Both the position numbers and the translations under genes were made by a program. From Planctomycetota bacterium (GTDB taxonomy: Bacteria > Planctomycetota > Phycisphaerae > Sedimentisphaerales > Anaerobacaceae), in contig VRUL01000005.1 in NCBI GenBank assembly GCA_019456145.1, forward strand, positions 124,001-188,000: a DNA stretch of 64,000 bases, read 5' to 3'. Below the pieces are notes generated by a model, which did no database searches, had not been told where the DNA came from, and saw nothing but the letters and a program-made list of their open reading frames with translations. Of the stretch, positions 54,225 to 62,158 are shown in pieces. How positions within the stretch are numbered: position 1 is the stretch's first letter; each line of letters begins with the position of its first letter.

Positions 54225-54467
54225 CTATTGCTGCTGGTCTTTTTTGGGAGTTTGGGCAGCTTTGATGTAATTTTTGCCGTATTTCTTCTGGAATCGCTCT
54301 ATTCGGCCGGCCGTATCGACATATTTTTGCTTACCCGTATAGAACGGATGGCACATCGAGCAAATTTCAGCGTGGATTTCTTTGTTGGTACTGCGGGTCT
54401 CGAAGGTATTGCCGCAGCCGCAATGAACCACTACCTTATCGTATTTTGGATGTATTCCATTTTTCAT
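54225..54467 (-). CDS. rpmE: ribosomal protein L31, zinc-binding form
   Basis: 80 aa. [19 protein letters not shown] and [24 protein letters not shown] are typical; the CxC and CxxC cysteines (C16, C18, C37, C40) show the zinc-containing C+ form. Short basic C-terminal tail KKDQQQ. Confidence 0.96.
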   Translation of the reverse strand: MKNGIHPKYDKVVVHCGCGNTFETRSTNKEIHAEICSMCHPFYTGKQKYVDTAGRIERFQKKYGKNYIKAAQTPKKDQQQ

Positions 54468-54923
54468 AACTTACAGTTCTCCAGATACCTGCAATCCAGG
54501 ATTCTAACAGGCTTTACGATATATTACAATAGAAATTTCTTAAAGTTCAAACTTTTTTTAATCGGCGAATAATATCACGTTTTATTGGACGATGACAATA
54601 TGGCCCACCATTATTTATGAGTTTATCCTGAGCTTGGGAGTATACCATGAGCAAGCCCGAAGGGAAGGAATAGTCGCTAATATTCATCCATTTTCGGCCG
54701 GGAAGGCCGGCATAGCCGGCATTTTTCTGATATTGACGGATTGGAGAAATTGGAGGATTTTGGGTGCCTCGCCAGTACACTTTGGTCTGGATTCTTTGCA
54801 GAAACTTAGTGCGAGAGAGTTGTCGTTAAAAAATAAGTTTTTATTTGACGTAAATTGCGCTTTTGTGTATTTTTACGGCCAACAGAGATGTTAGCGGTGC
54901 AGAAATTTTATACTTTTGATCGC
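54468..54923. other. boundary between housekeeping run and methyltransferase cassette
   Basis: 456 bp without a convincing gene. It holds the rpmE promoter side (minus) and must hold the promoter of the plus-strand cassette. A hairpin GCCGGC-ATA-GCCGGC (54706-54720) followed by ATTTTT looks like a plus-strand terminator, although no plus gene precedes it; it may shield the cassette or end an unseen small transcript. Short open frames here look like chance. Confidence 0.5.
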
Positions 54924-56273
54924 ATGAACAGTACAATAAATTTAATTTCGTTGTTCTCAGGTGCACTCGGCTTGGATCTGGGCTTGGAACAAGCTGGATT
55001 TGTCCTTAAAGCCGCAGTTGAATGCAATCAATTTGCAATCCAAACAATAAAAGATAATAAGGATAACTTAAAAAATAAAAAACCCATAATAATTGACAGG
55101 CCCATGTCTTTGAAAAATATCACAGAAATATGTGATGAGATTTTAAAAAAAACAACACTCAAAAAAAGTGGGTGTTATGTTTTGGCCGGAGCACCACCAT
55201 GTCAACCATTTAGCACAGCAGGTAAACGGGCCTCCTTAAAGGACAGTCGCAGCTGCGGATTTCGAATCTTCTTTAAGGCGATAAGAATTCTTAAGCCAAA
55301 GTTTTTTGTAATCGAAAATGTTAAGGGGATATTGTCTGCAGCAAAAAAACATAGGCCACTGGCCGAACGGGGACCGGGTTTTCCTCAATTAACACCTGAT
55401 GAAGAACATGGTTCCGCATTTATAGAGTTGCTTGATGATATAGAAAAGCTATGTAAAGATATTGGATATTGCTGTAGTTGGGGACTAATTAATTCTGCCG
55501 ACTACGGCGCTCCTCAGGTACGCGAGCGAGTGATTTTTATAGGTTCGCTGGATGGCCATTTTATATGGCCAGGACCCACACACTCCAAAGGTGGGAACAA
55601 TGGGACGAAGAAATGGGTCACTTTAAGAAAAGCGCTTAAAGGTATCAATGACCCCGAGCCTGTATACAACAAGTTTAACAAGCGGGTTTCTAATTATCTG
55701 GAGCTAATACCAGAAGGCTCAAACTGGCGTGCCCTGCCCAACAATCTTCAACGTAAGGCAATAGGTGCTGCTTTCAAATCGTGGGGCGGACGTTCAGGGT
55801 TCTTACGCCGTCTTTCATGGGAAAAATCCGCTCCTACAATTACAAACAATCCAAAAACAAAAGCAACAATGTTGTGTCACCCTACAGAGATTAGGCCTCT
55901 TAGCGTACGAGAGTGTGCAAGATTACAGCAATTTCCTGATAAGTGGAATTTTTTTGGAAGTGTAGCGGCCCAATACAAGCAGGTGGGAAACGCGACCCCA
56001 CTTTCAATTGGTGAGGCGATTGGCCACGCCATTGCCAAAGCAGCAAGAAAAAAGAACAAAGGTCGGCACGCGAAGAAGCTTTACTGTGCAGATCCTATGT
56101 TACTCCGTCGAATTATTCAAAGGCCCAAGACAATGCTAAATCCTGTAAAAATGCGGAAAATCAAAAGCATAGAAAAAGCAAAGTCCTGGCTGAACAATGG
56201 AGAAAACAAAAGAAAAGGTTTTGAAAAATATGAGTCAATAAGCCCAAAAGAAGCAGCGTTGGTATTCAAATAA
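54924..56273 (+). CDS. dcm: C5-cytosine DNA methyltransferase
   Basis: About 449 aa from ATG 54924 (MNSTINLISLFSGALG); upstream in-frame ATGs at 54855 and 54888 add non-homologous residues. Motif I FSGALGLDLGLEQAG (SAM), IV GAPPCQPFS with the catalytic Cys, VI FVIENVKG, VIII QVRERV, X QVGNATPLSIGEAI. The target-recognition region between VIII and IX is short. A basic tail of about 60 residues follows motif X. Methylates cytosine C5 in an unknown site. First gene of a same-strand cassette, more AT-rich and Lys-rich than its neighbours, which suggests recent transfer. Confidence 0.93.
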   Translation: MNSTINLISLFSGALGLDLGLEQAGFVLKAAVECNQFAIQTIKDNKDNLKNKKPIIIDRPMSLKNITEICDEILKKTTLKKSGCYVLAGAPPCQPFSTAGKRASLKDSRSCGFRIFFKAIRILKPKFFVIENVKGILSAAKKHRPLAERGPGFPQLTPDEEHGSAFIELLDDIEKLCKDIGYCCSWGLINSADYGAPQVRERVIFIGSLDGHFIWPGPTHSKGGNNGTKKWVTLRKALKGINDPEPVYNKFNKRVSNYLELIPEGSNWRALPNNLQRKAIGAAFKSWGGRSGFLRRLSWEKSAPTITNNPKTKATMLCHPTEIRPLSVRECARLQQFPDKWNFFGSVAAQYKQVGNATPLSIGEAIGHAIAKAARKKNKGRHAKKLYCADPMLLRRIIQRPKTMLNPVKMRKIKSIEKAKSWLNNGENKRKGFEKYESISPKEAALVFK

Positions 56274-56296
56274 TTCTAAGGGCCACCAATTGCTAA

Positions 56297-56755
56297 ATGG
56301 AAAGGAAGCTTAGAAAAACTCTCAAGGGCGGAAAGTTCAAGAATGTTCCGGCTGTACGTTCAAAAACAATGTCGGCCATTAGAGGCAAAAATAACCGGAC
56401 CACCGAGCTTTGCTTCCGAATGGCACTTGTGCGGGCAGGGATAAAAGGATGGGAGACTAATGCCGAAGATTTGGTTGGAAAGCCGGATTTCTTTTTCAGA
56501 AAAAAACACATTGCTGTATTTGTTGATGGATGTTTTTGGCACGGTTGTCCTAAATGTGGCCATTACCCAAAGACACGAAGTTCGTTTTGGAAAACAAAGA
56601 TACTCCGAAACAAAGAACGAGATAAAAAAAATAGGCGGAAACTACGTGGAAAAGGTATAAAAGTCGTAAGCATCTGGGAGCATTCTCTGAAAACGCAAAA
56701 AGGTGTAAAATTGAAGATTAAACAAATTAGAAATTTCTTAACAGAAATTAAATGA
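56297..56755 (+). CDS. vsr: Vsr-type mismatch endonuclease
   Basis: 152 aa. Very-short-patch repair nicking enzyme that corrects T:G mismatches made by deamination of 5-methylcytosine. Catalytic and zinc motifs: RSKTMSAIRGKNNRTTE, LVGKPDFFF (catalytic Asp), AVFVDGCFWHGCPKC and FWKTKILRNKERD. Complete. Starts 23 bases after the methyltransferase stop, the classic dcm-vsr pair. Confidence 0.95.
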   Translation: MERKLRKTLKGGKFKNVPAVRSKTMSAIRGKNNRTTELCFRMALVRAGIKGWETNAEDLVGKPDFFFRKKHIAVFVDGCFWHGCPKCGHYPKTRSSFWKTKILRNKERDKKNRRKLRGKGIKVVSIWEHSLKTQKGVKLKIKQIRNFLTEIK

Positions 56756-56790
56756 CCTTTCACGGCTTTATTTTTCAAAAGGTGTCTATT

Positions 56791-57903
56791 ATGGCAAAGA
56801 AAAGTAATCATAAATGGAAACCACCAAAATGGCTTAAGGATTCTGTTCCTTCTACAGCATGGTTTCATGACAAAGAAGTCGATGTCTATGAAGGAACTAC
56901 AAAAGTCAAGGGTATTCGGTTGTGGAGAGAAAACTATCGTACTATTCTTGACTTAGATCAACTTCAAGAAATTTTAGGAAAGGGAAGTACAAGTGAATTA
57001 ACTGACGACGAGATCATAGAACACGTTCTTCGTGAAGGACAGCATAAAATACCTGATTTAGCGAAATCCATAAAGATGAATGGGGTGCGCGTACCTTTGG
57101 TTCTATCCCATAGTAAAGATTTGTTAGATGGAAACAGGCGTTTTCTGGCTTGCAAACACTTGTTAAGAAAGGAAGATGAAACCGATCCTAAATTCACTAT
57201 AGTGCCCGTCAAATGTGTGGATCCCAAAATATCTGATGAAACAAAACTAAAAATTATTGCAGAAATGAATTTCCTTGACCCACATAAGGAAAAGTGGCCC
57301 CGAGATGTAAGGGCCAAGTTTGCAATCCAGGAATTTAATACAGCACTAAAAAAACTAAAAAATAAAGACAAAGCATATGATTACGTAAATTACTATCTAG
57401 ACGTTAAACCCTCTGTTCTAAAAGGATGGCAATCGGTCTCAAAAATGATTGATGAGTACATTAAATATGTAGGTCGTGAGGAAGATAAAAAAGCGCGTCA
57501 AAAAGCTGAAAGATTTGGGAGGGCGAAATTCCACTTCTTTGAAGAATTTCATAATAAGGCCTTAATCGGTCGAAATGCCATGCAAGATTCTGTTTTGATT
57601 GTACAATCTAAAAAACTCCTTTTCAAGTACATATTAAAACAACAACTTCTCTCAACAACAAGCATCAGAGATTTTGCCTCTATTGTTCGTTATGCACCTG
57701 CAAAAAAGCACCTCGAAAAAGCAAATGGTACTTTTACAACTGCAAAAGCCATGTACGATGACTATGCTGGGCCCAGAAAAGCTTCACAAAAAATTCTACG
57801 ATTTTGCCAATGGCTTGAGAATTTGTCCAGGGCCGAAAAGGAAAGCTTTTCTAAAGTCCTAAAGACTCGATTACACAGAGCAGTTCTAAACTTTAAAAAA
57901 TAA
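56791..57903 (+). CDS. ParB/sulfiredoxin-like nuclease-domain protein of the methyltransferase cassette
   Basis: About 370 aa from ATG 56791, with AAGGTG eight bases upstream; an earlier ATG at 56752 overlaps the vsr stop. ParB-like core at about 80-125: PDLAKSIKMNGVRVPLVL then LLDGNRRFLACKHLL (ParB box-type GxRR). The rest (about 170-370) is Lys/Arg-rich and helical, perhaps DNA-binding. Such cores act as CTPase clamps, nucleases or DNA-modification regulators; which applies here is unknown. Neighbouring dcm and vsr suggest a restriction or control role. Not recognised as a named family. Confidence 0.72.
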   Translation: MAKKSNHKWKPPKWLKDSVPSTAWFHDKEVDVYEGTTKVKGIRLWRENYRTILDLDQLQEILGKGSTSELTDDEIIEHVLREGQHKIPDLAKSIKMNGVRVPLVLSHSKDLLDGNRRFLACKHLLRKEDETDPKFTIVPVKCVDPKISDETKLKIIAEMNFLDPHKEKWPRDVRAKFAIQEFNTALKKLKNKDKAYDYVNYYLDVKPSVLKGWQSVSKMIDEYIKYVGREEDKKARQKAERFGRAKFHFFEEFHNKALIGRNAMQDSVLIVQSKKLLFKYILKQQLLSTTSIRDFASIVRYAPAKKHLEKANGTFTTAKAMYDDYAGPRKASQKILRFCQWLENLSRAEKESFSKVLKTRLHRAVLNFKK

Positions 57904-57917
57904 GGAAGCCGGTTCCA

Positions 57918-59111
57918 ATGCCTACAATACACATAGTTGGTGCAGATTACTCTTTTACTCATGATGCGACAAAACAGAGGTATGGCATTGTTGACGACGG
58001 GCAATATACCTTCATAGATCGTGAACATCCTAAGTTGGTTTCTGACTTACTTGATAAAAATATTCCTTCTGCGCATTCGGCTGTTGTTCCGCTATGGAAT
58101 TCCAATACTGGCACAGTAGACTTCGACAGGCAAACGAAAACCGCAGACCTGTTTTTGAAAGCAAGACCAGTTCATGATTTATGGCCTCAACAAATTATTT
58201 TCAAGCTGGCAATAAAAAATGAACATTTAACTGATGATAGCAATATTTTTTCAGTAAAGGTCGCAATGTCGCAGTGTTCTCTTTTCTTAAAACAAATTAA
58301 CATTTTGGACTCGGATCGTTTTATGGGACATCTTTCTACAACAGACGCTGCCGACTCTTTTATTGAGAACGCACAATTAAATGATGGTTTGCTATGTAGT
58401 GAAGCCCTTTTGAATTTTAAGGATTTGAAATCATCTGATATTAACGTAACCAATCCATATAATTTCACAATATTTTCTACTTTTAACACTATCCTTTCGG
58501 ATTCTCCAAATGAACACCCGATATCATTAGGTTGTATTCTCGTCAATTTAACCGGTAATGAGTTACCAACAGAATTTATAGGGTATTATAAAAATCTACT
58601 CACTATGGAAGAAATACAAGAATCTCAAGACGTGTCGCTCAAAACGCCCAAAATCTTATTCATTTGGCGTTATGAAAGCTCAAAGGCGCTGTTGCTACTT
58701 GAGATGGATGCAGGGGGCTACACAGAAAATCCTTGGCCCCTCCCTGATATCGACTCAGAAGAATCTGAATCACAAGAATGGGATTTTTGTGACCAAGTTG
58801 GAAGAATACGTGAACCGTTCTCAGGAAATATTGCACACCTTTTTACAAATAGGTTCCGTGTTCATAAGGATTGTATATTTTATGGGTATGGGGATTGCTA
58901 TACGTGGGCATGTCCCGCGTTAAATATCTCAGTACAAGGCTTCGATAAGGATCTTGTTAAGACGTGCGCAAAGATCCAAGTGTTGCATTTGAAAGACCTC
59001 GTAGATGCAGGAAATGATGTTCCTGCGCCTACTAAACACATGCTGAAACTTCTTCAACAAGATGAGGCAAATTTAAAGTTGGCCCCAGATTCTGAGCCCG
59101 ATGCTCCCTAA
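57918..59111 (+). CDS. prephenate-dehydratase-like ligand-binding protein of the methyltransferase cassette
   Basis: 397 aa; GGAAG lies upstream of the ATG. Four landmarks match prephenate dehydratase (PDT): IHIVGADYSFTHDATKQRYG (start; PDT FLGPxGTFTHxAA), SAVVPLWNSNTGTV (54-67; PDT VPIENSxxGxV), CSLFLKQ...STTDAADSF...LLCSEALLNF (120-167), and NPYNFTIFSTF (179-189; PDT NxTRFxVL). The Arg of the catalytic TRF is Ile and the Glu of IEN is Trp, so dehydratase activity is unlikely. Residues about 200-265 could be ACT-like; 270-397 are unrecognised and end in an acidic tail. Probably a sensor or binding partner in the dcm-vsr-ParB-like cassette, but the sequence does not exclude a nuclease function in the C-terminal part. 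Confidence 0.7.
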   Translation: MPTIHIVGADYSFTHDATKQRYGIVDDGQYTFIDREHPKLVSDLLDKNIPSAHSAVVPLWNSNTGTVDFDRQTKTADLFLKARPVHDLWPQQIIFKLAIKNEHLTDDSNIFSVKVAMSQCSLFLKQINILDSDRFMGHLSTTDAADSFIENAQLNDGLLCSEALLNFKDLKSSDINVTNPYNFTIFSTFNTILSDSPNEHPISLGCILVNLTGNELPTEFIGYYKNLLTMEEIQESQDVSLKTPKILFIWRYESSKALLLLEMDAGGYTENPWPLPDIDSEESESQEWDFCDQVGRIREPFSGNIAHLFTNRFRVHKDCIFYGYGDCYTWACPALNISVQGFDKDLVKTCAKIQVLHLKDLVDAGNDVPAPTKHMLKLLQQDEANLKLAPDSEPDAP

Positions 59112-59149
59112 ATATGGTCAAAGCCAAAAAAAGCACTATTTTTTATTAA

Positions 59150-59660
59150 AAAAGTTCGATTTATATTGAACATTCCGGTGGAGTTTGGTATAATTAAAAC
59201 AGGTAGACATGTTTAGTCCATAGTTGTTGGTTCGTAGTTTTTAGCCATAAGTCTTCTCTGTGAGTTCTGTGAGCTTTGTGGCTTGATTATTCGTACCGAA
59301 AGCGGAGAACCGCAAGTCTTAGTATCAGCAGATACACCCCAAAAACCATCATTTAGCAAAGGTGAATGCTCAATGAACAATAATCATTTATCAATAATCA
59401 GTAATCAATTGCCTATGGCACCCTTTTCCCCTCCTTACTCCATACTTCTTATTCCTTACTCCTTATTTTTACGTGCTTTCGGCATCTTTACAACTGTAGA
59501 GAGATCTTTACAAATCAGCCCCTTTTTTATGCAAAACGAACCCAATTTCCAAAAAAGTCAAATGAATGTAACCTCTATAATGACAGTGGATTATGTAAAT
59601 AAGACACTTAGTGAACACGGGAAAAACGAACCCAAAACTAACCCAATCTATCGCGGCGTA
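59150..59660 (+). repeat. dispersed element, copy A (inverted partner at 63030-63870)
   Basis: Shares with the minus strand of 63870-63030, in the same order: a promoter-like block (59161-59195), AGCGGAGAACCGCAAGTC extended over about 31 bases (59299-59330, containing the hairpin GCGG-AGAA-CCGC), a CAATAATCA-rich part, GCTTTCGGCATCTTTACA, and a coding-like stretch from 59529 reading MQNEPNF-x-KSQMNV...NEPKTNP. Between 59661 and 59918 I see only an in-frame continuation without homology. No transposase is present. Confidence 0.8.
59166..59194 (+). promoter_or_regulatory. sigma70-like promoter at edge of repeat copy A
   Basis: TTGAAC (59166-59171), 17-base spacer, TATAAT (59189-59194). The same block, with identical boxes and spacing, begins copy B on the other strand. 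It points into the repeat and toward the isomerase gene at 59919. Confidence 0.7.
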
Positions 59661-59918
59661 GCCTCTGGCGAAGACGGATCAAACCCAATTTCCCATCAAC
59701 GAACTACGAACAATGAACAACGAACTAATAACAATCAAACCCAATCCTCCCGCCCCCGTTTTTACCCCAAAAACCAAAATTCCCGGCCTATAAAATACTA
59801 CAATTTTCAAGAAAAATTGAACTTTCGGTTCTTTTTAATCGATAATAGCTGTTATGGCATAGATTTTAACAGCAGGTTGGCCGGAAGCGGATGCTCCCGG
59901 CAGGCCTATGGAGATGGA

Positions 59919-60722
59919 ATGATGCGAATTAGATATGCTGTTTCGACAATGATATTTTGGTGGCGGGAGAACAAACTTTCCTTTGAGCAGGAATGCCTGT
60001 TTCTGCACTCGTTAGGCTTCGGTGTGGAACTATGGCCGAATATAAAAGGGCAGAATGAGTGCCGTTACGAGAGGCGTAATTGGCCCAGGCTCGTCGAGGC
60101 TACAAAGGATATGCTGGTATCGATGCGTTCTCGCAGTGACGGGCCTACATTGGAGCAGTGGAATGAGCAAATCGAGTGCGCCAAGCTGCTTGATGCAAAT
60201 ATTGTGACCGATTTGATGGGTTTGGGTATTCGAGACGGCTCGGAGCTTGACAATTGTGATTTCGCCGCCGAGGTAGTCAAACTGGCCGATGATAATAATG
60301 TCAAGTTGTGCCTCGAAACCGGTAGTTTGCAGACACTCAAGAATATCGGCGGCAAATTTGATTCACTTTGGTATTGTCTCGATACCGGCTATGCCAATCT
60401 TGACAGGGAATTTTCTTTCAAGCAATACGTGGATGATTTGGCTCAGAGAGTTACGTATTTGCACCTGAGCGACAATTACGGGCAACTGGACGACCACGAG
60501 CGGCCTGGCTTGACGGGCGGTATAGGCCGTGAAAATTGGGAATATCTATTTGACGGATTGAGCAAATACGATAATGACGTAATCGCTTCTTTTGAAATGA
60601 GACCCTCTATGCCGGCTGTGATGATACGGCAGGCAACTGAGTTTTTCTTTGACGAATTGCAATGGCCGAATCGCCCTCAGAGGCAACCCAGGCATGTAGG
60701 GATTATCTATAATCCAGTATAG
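59919..60722 (+). CDS. sugar phosphate isomerase/epimerase-like TIM-barrel protein
   Basis: About 268 aa from ATG 59919 or 59922, with GGAG five to eight bases upstream. The open frame extends to 59283, but that part is repeat copy A and not protein-like. Xylose-isomerase-like (AP endonuclease 2) fold: MMRIRYAVSTMIFWWRE, LHSLGFGVELWPN, VKLCLETGS, LWYCLDTGYANL, YLHLSDNYGQLDDH, SFEMRPSM; the Glu, Asp/His and Glu at these strand ends are the usual metal ligands. Substrate unknown. Followed by a strong terminator. Confidence 0.83.
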   Translation: MMRIRYAVSTMIFWWRENKLSFEQECLFLHSLGFGVELWPNIKGQNECRYERRNWPRLVEATKDMLVSMRSRSDGPTLEQWNEQIECAKLLDANIVTDLMGLGIRDGSELDNCDFAAEVVKLADDNNVKLCLETGSLQTLKNIGGKFDSLWYCLDTGYANLDREFSFKQYVDDLAQRVTYLHLSDNYGQLDDHERPGLTGGIGRENWEYLFDGLSKYDNDVIASFEMRPSMPAVMIRQATEFFFDELQWPNRPQRQPRHVGIIYNPV

Positions 60723-60771
60723 AGTAACCGCTGAGCCGCCTCCTCTTTACTGAGGTGGATATATCATATAG

Positions 60772-60805
60772 AAAGGCTAAGGGATAATACCTTTAGCCTT
60801 TTATT
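60772..60805 (+). terminator. terminator of the isomerase gene
   Basis: AAAGGCTAAGGG (60772-60783) pairs with CCTTTAGCCTTT (60790-60801) over 12 pairs (one G-T), loop ATAATA, then T-rich TATTC. The stem core AAGGCTAA/TTAGCCTT returns at 61965 and 62159. Confidence 0.85.
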
Positions 60806-60813
60806 CTTCCTTC

Positions 60814-60908
60814 GTAATACTACGTCCGTGAGGGCGTAGATGGAAGTACCCGACAAAGTCGGGCGGGCTTTGCCCCTCCCAGAAAATGCCACGTCCGTAA
60901 GGGCGTGG
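60814..60908. repeat. multi-hairpin element A
   Basis: After the anchor AATACTAC: hairpin 60820-60839 (CTACGTCC/GGGCGTAG), anchor ATGGAA, hairpin CCCGAC-AAA-GTCGGG (60849-60863), hairpin GGGC-TTT-GCCC (60865-60875), and hairpin CCACGTCC-GTAA-GGGCGTGG (60889-60908). Element B (62054-62125) has the same anchors and order with different stem bases. The rest of the 60723-61148 gap holds only the terminator and a promoter. Confidence 0.7.
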
Positions 60909-61064
60909 AAATTTACTGTTTCGTTAGCCTCTAATTGTGTCGTTAACCTCATATTGTTTTGCCTATGTGATGATGCTAAACACCTCATACCGCCGGTGAA
61001 AAACGAGAAAAATCAAGGCCTTACGGTCTATAATATTTGATATCATAGAAAAGGGCAAAAAAGG

Positions 61065-61093
61065 TTGACGATTCTGCGCAAATCTGTTAGATA
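61065..61093 (+). promoter_or_regulatory. sigma70-like promoter of the CsgG-like lipoprotein gene
   Basis: TTGACG (61065-61070), 17-base spacer, TAGATA (61088-61093), 55 bases before the ATG, whose SD is GAGAGG. Confidence 0.6.
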
Positions 61094-61148
61094 TCGAAAA
61101 ACGTATGTTTTGCACATTATTCATTATATTCTTTGAGAGGTAAAGGCC

Positions 61149-61820
61149 ATGAAGACAATTGTTTTGAATGTGTTGTTGGTAGCTCTTATTCTTTTAGGCG
61201 GCTGCTCAAAAGGGGAAAGCTACGTTCGGGCCGGGTACGATTTTTCGAAGCTGACTAAAGTCGCTGTCGTAGAGGTTGCAGGAGTTGTACAAGGTGATGC
61301 GGCCAAGAATCAAATCGCCGACTTTTTTAGTATGGAACTGCTGAAAAAAGGCTATACGGTTGTGGAGCGGACACAGGTTCAGACCTTGCTTGATGAGCAG
61401 GATTTCCAGGCCTCGGATCTGACCAGTGCCGACAACGCTGTCCAAGTCGGCAAAATTCTCAATGTCCCGGTGGTACTTGTGGTTAACATACCCAGGTACG
61501 ATGAAGAAATGAGCATGACAGCAAAGATGATAGATGTCGAGGATGCCAGCATTTTGTGGATGGGCAGCGCGTCCGGAACTACGGGGCGAACTTTAGCCAC
61601 CATTTTCGGAGCCGCCAGTGGCGCGGTCGTCGGCGCCGTGGTCTCCGGTGGAGAAAGCGATGACCAATTATTAGGCGGTGTAATTGGCGGTATATTAGGT
61701 GGAACAGCGGGTCGGGCTCTATCGCCGCAACAGGCGGAACATTTGCAAAAGATGGCAAAGAAGATGTGTAAGGATTTGCCTCTGAGGTTCGCTGGATCGA
61801 CAATAATGACGTTGCGGTAA
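61149..61820 (+). CDS. CsgG-like lipoprotein with glycine-zipper segment
   Basis: 223 aa. Lipoprotein signal with lipobox LGGC (Cys about 19). The core (about 30-145) follows the CsgG/DUF4384-like pattern (KVAVVEVAG, ADFFSMELLKKGYTVVERTQVQTLLDEQ, AVQVGKILNVPVVLVVNI, SMTAKMIDVEDASILWMGS). A Gly/Ala-rich zipper follows (about 150-190: GAASGAVVGAVVSGG, LGGVIGGILGGTAG). Likely periplasm-facing outer-membrane lipoprotein, smaller than the curli pore. The zipper may insert in membrane. It resembles in this respect the lipoprotein at 62283-62696. Confidence 0.82.
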   Translation: MKTIVLNVLLVALILLGGCSKGESYVRAGYDFSKLTKVAVVEVAGVVQGDAAKNQIADFFSMELLKKGYTVVERTQVQTLLDEQDFQASDLTSADNAVQVGKILNVPVVLVVNIPRYDEEMSMTAKMIDVEDASILWMGSASGTTGRTLATIFGAASGAVVGAVVSGGESDDQLLGGVIGGILGGTAGRALSPQQAEHLQKMAKKMCKDLPLRFAGSTIMTLR

Positions 61821-61831
61821 TAAACTCTTTC

Positions 61832-61955
61832 CCAGCCGAAGTTTACGAAGCATCCGGGCCAGCCGGACTTTACGATACATCGGGGCCAGCCGAACTTTAC
61901 GATACATCGGGGCCAGCGGAACTTTACGACTAAACGCCGGGCCAGCGGAACTTTA
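61832..61955. repeat. 27-bp tandem repeat, about 4.5 copies
   Basis: Units of 27 bases of the type CCAGCCGAACTTTACGATAC-ATCGGGG begin at 61832, 61859 and 61886; the next (61913) is 29 bases and a partial one starts at 61942. A further single partial copy lies at 62129-62164. Directly downstream of the CsgG-like gene. The units contain no stop in one plus-strand frame but no start codon or SD is seen. Confidence 0.85.
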
Positions 61956-61964
61956 CAAAGCATC

Positions 61965-62042
61965 AAGGCTAAAAGTAGAAAAAAACTCTTGGCCTTTTAC
62001 TCTTGGCCTTGTACTCTTAGCTTTGCACTTTTAGCCTTTTAT
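61965..62042 (+). terminator. terminator with iterated 3' arms after the CsgG-like gene
   Basis: AAGGCTAAAAGT (61965-61976) pairs perfectly with ACTTTTAGCCTT (62027-62038), followed by TTATTT. Between them are three diverged versions of the same 3' arm (ACTCTTGGCCTT type, period about 14), so alternative pairings are possible. Confidence 0.7.
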
Positions 62043-62053
62043 TTCTTCGACTT

Positions 62054-62125
62054 TTAATACTACCAGTTTCAACTGGTGGATGGAAACAACCGCCGTAGGC
62101 GGACGGGCAACGCCCGAATACGGCA
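62054..62125. repeat. multi-hairpin element B
   Basis: Anchor AATACTAC, hairpin ACCAGTT/AACTGGT (62062-62077), anchor ATGGAA, hairpin CCGCC-GTA-GGCGG (62090-62102), hairpin CGGGC-AAC-GCCCG (62104-62116). Same layout as element A with compensating base changes in the stems. Confidence 0.7.
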
Positions 62126-62158
62126 ATGCCAGCGGAACTTTACGAAACATAAAGCATC

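Noticed and set aside
54547-54894. Short open frames before the methyltransferase gene
   Set aside because: No SD, no domain or export signal, and the frames cross a strong GC hairpin; they look like chance.
57918-59111. Functional prephenate dehydratase (pheA)
   Set aside because: The catalytic TRF Arg and the IEN Glu are replaced, and there are no aromatic-pathway neighbours.
59283-59918. N-terminal extension of the isomerase-like protein
   Set aside because: The 212-codon extension is repeat copy A; the enzyme fold and an SD start at 59919-59922.
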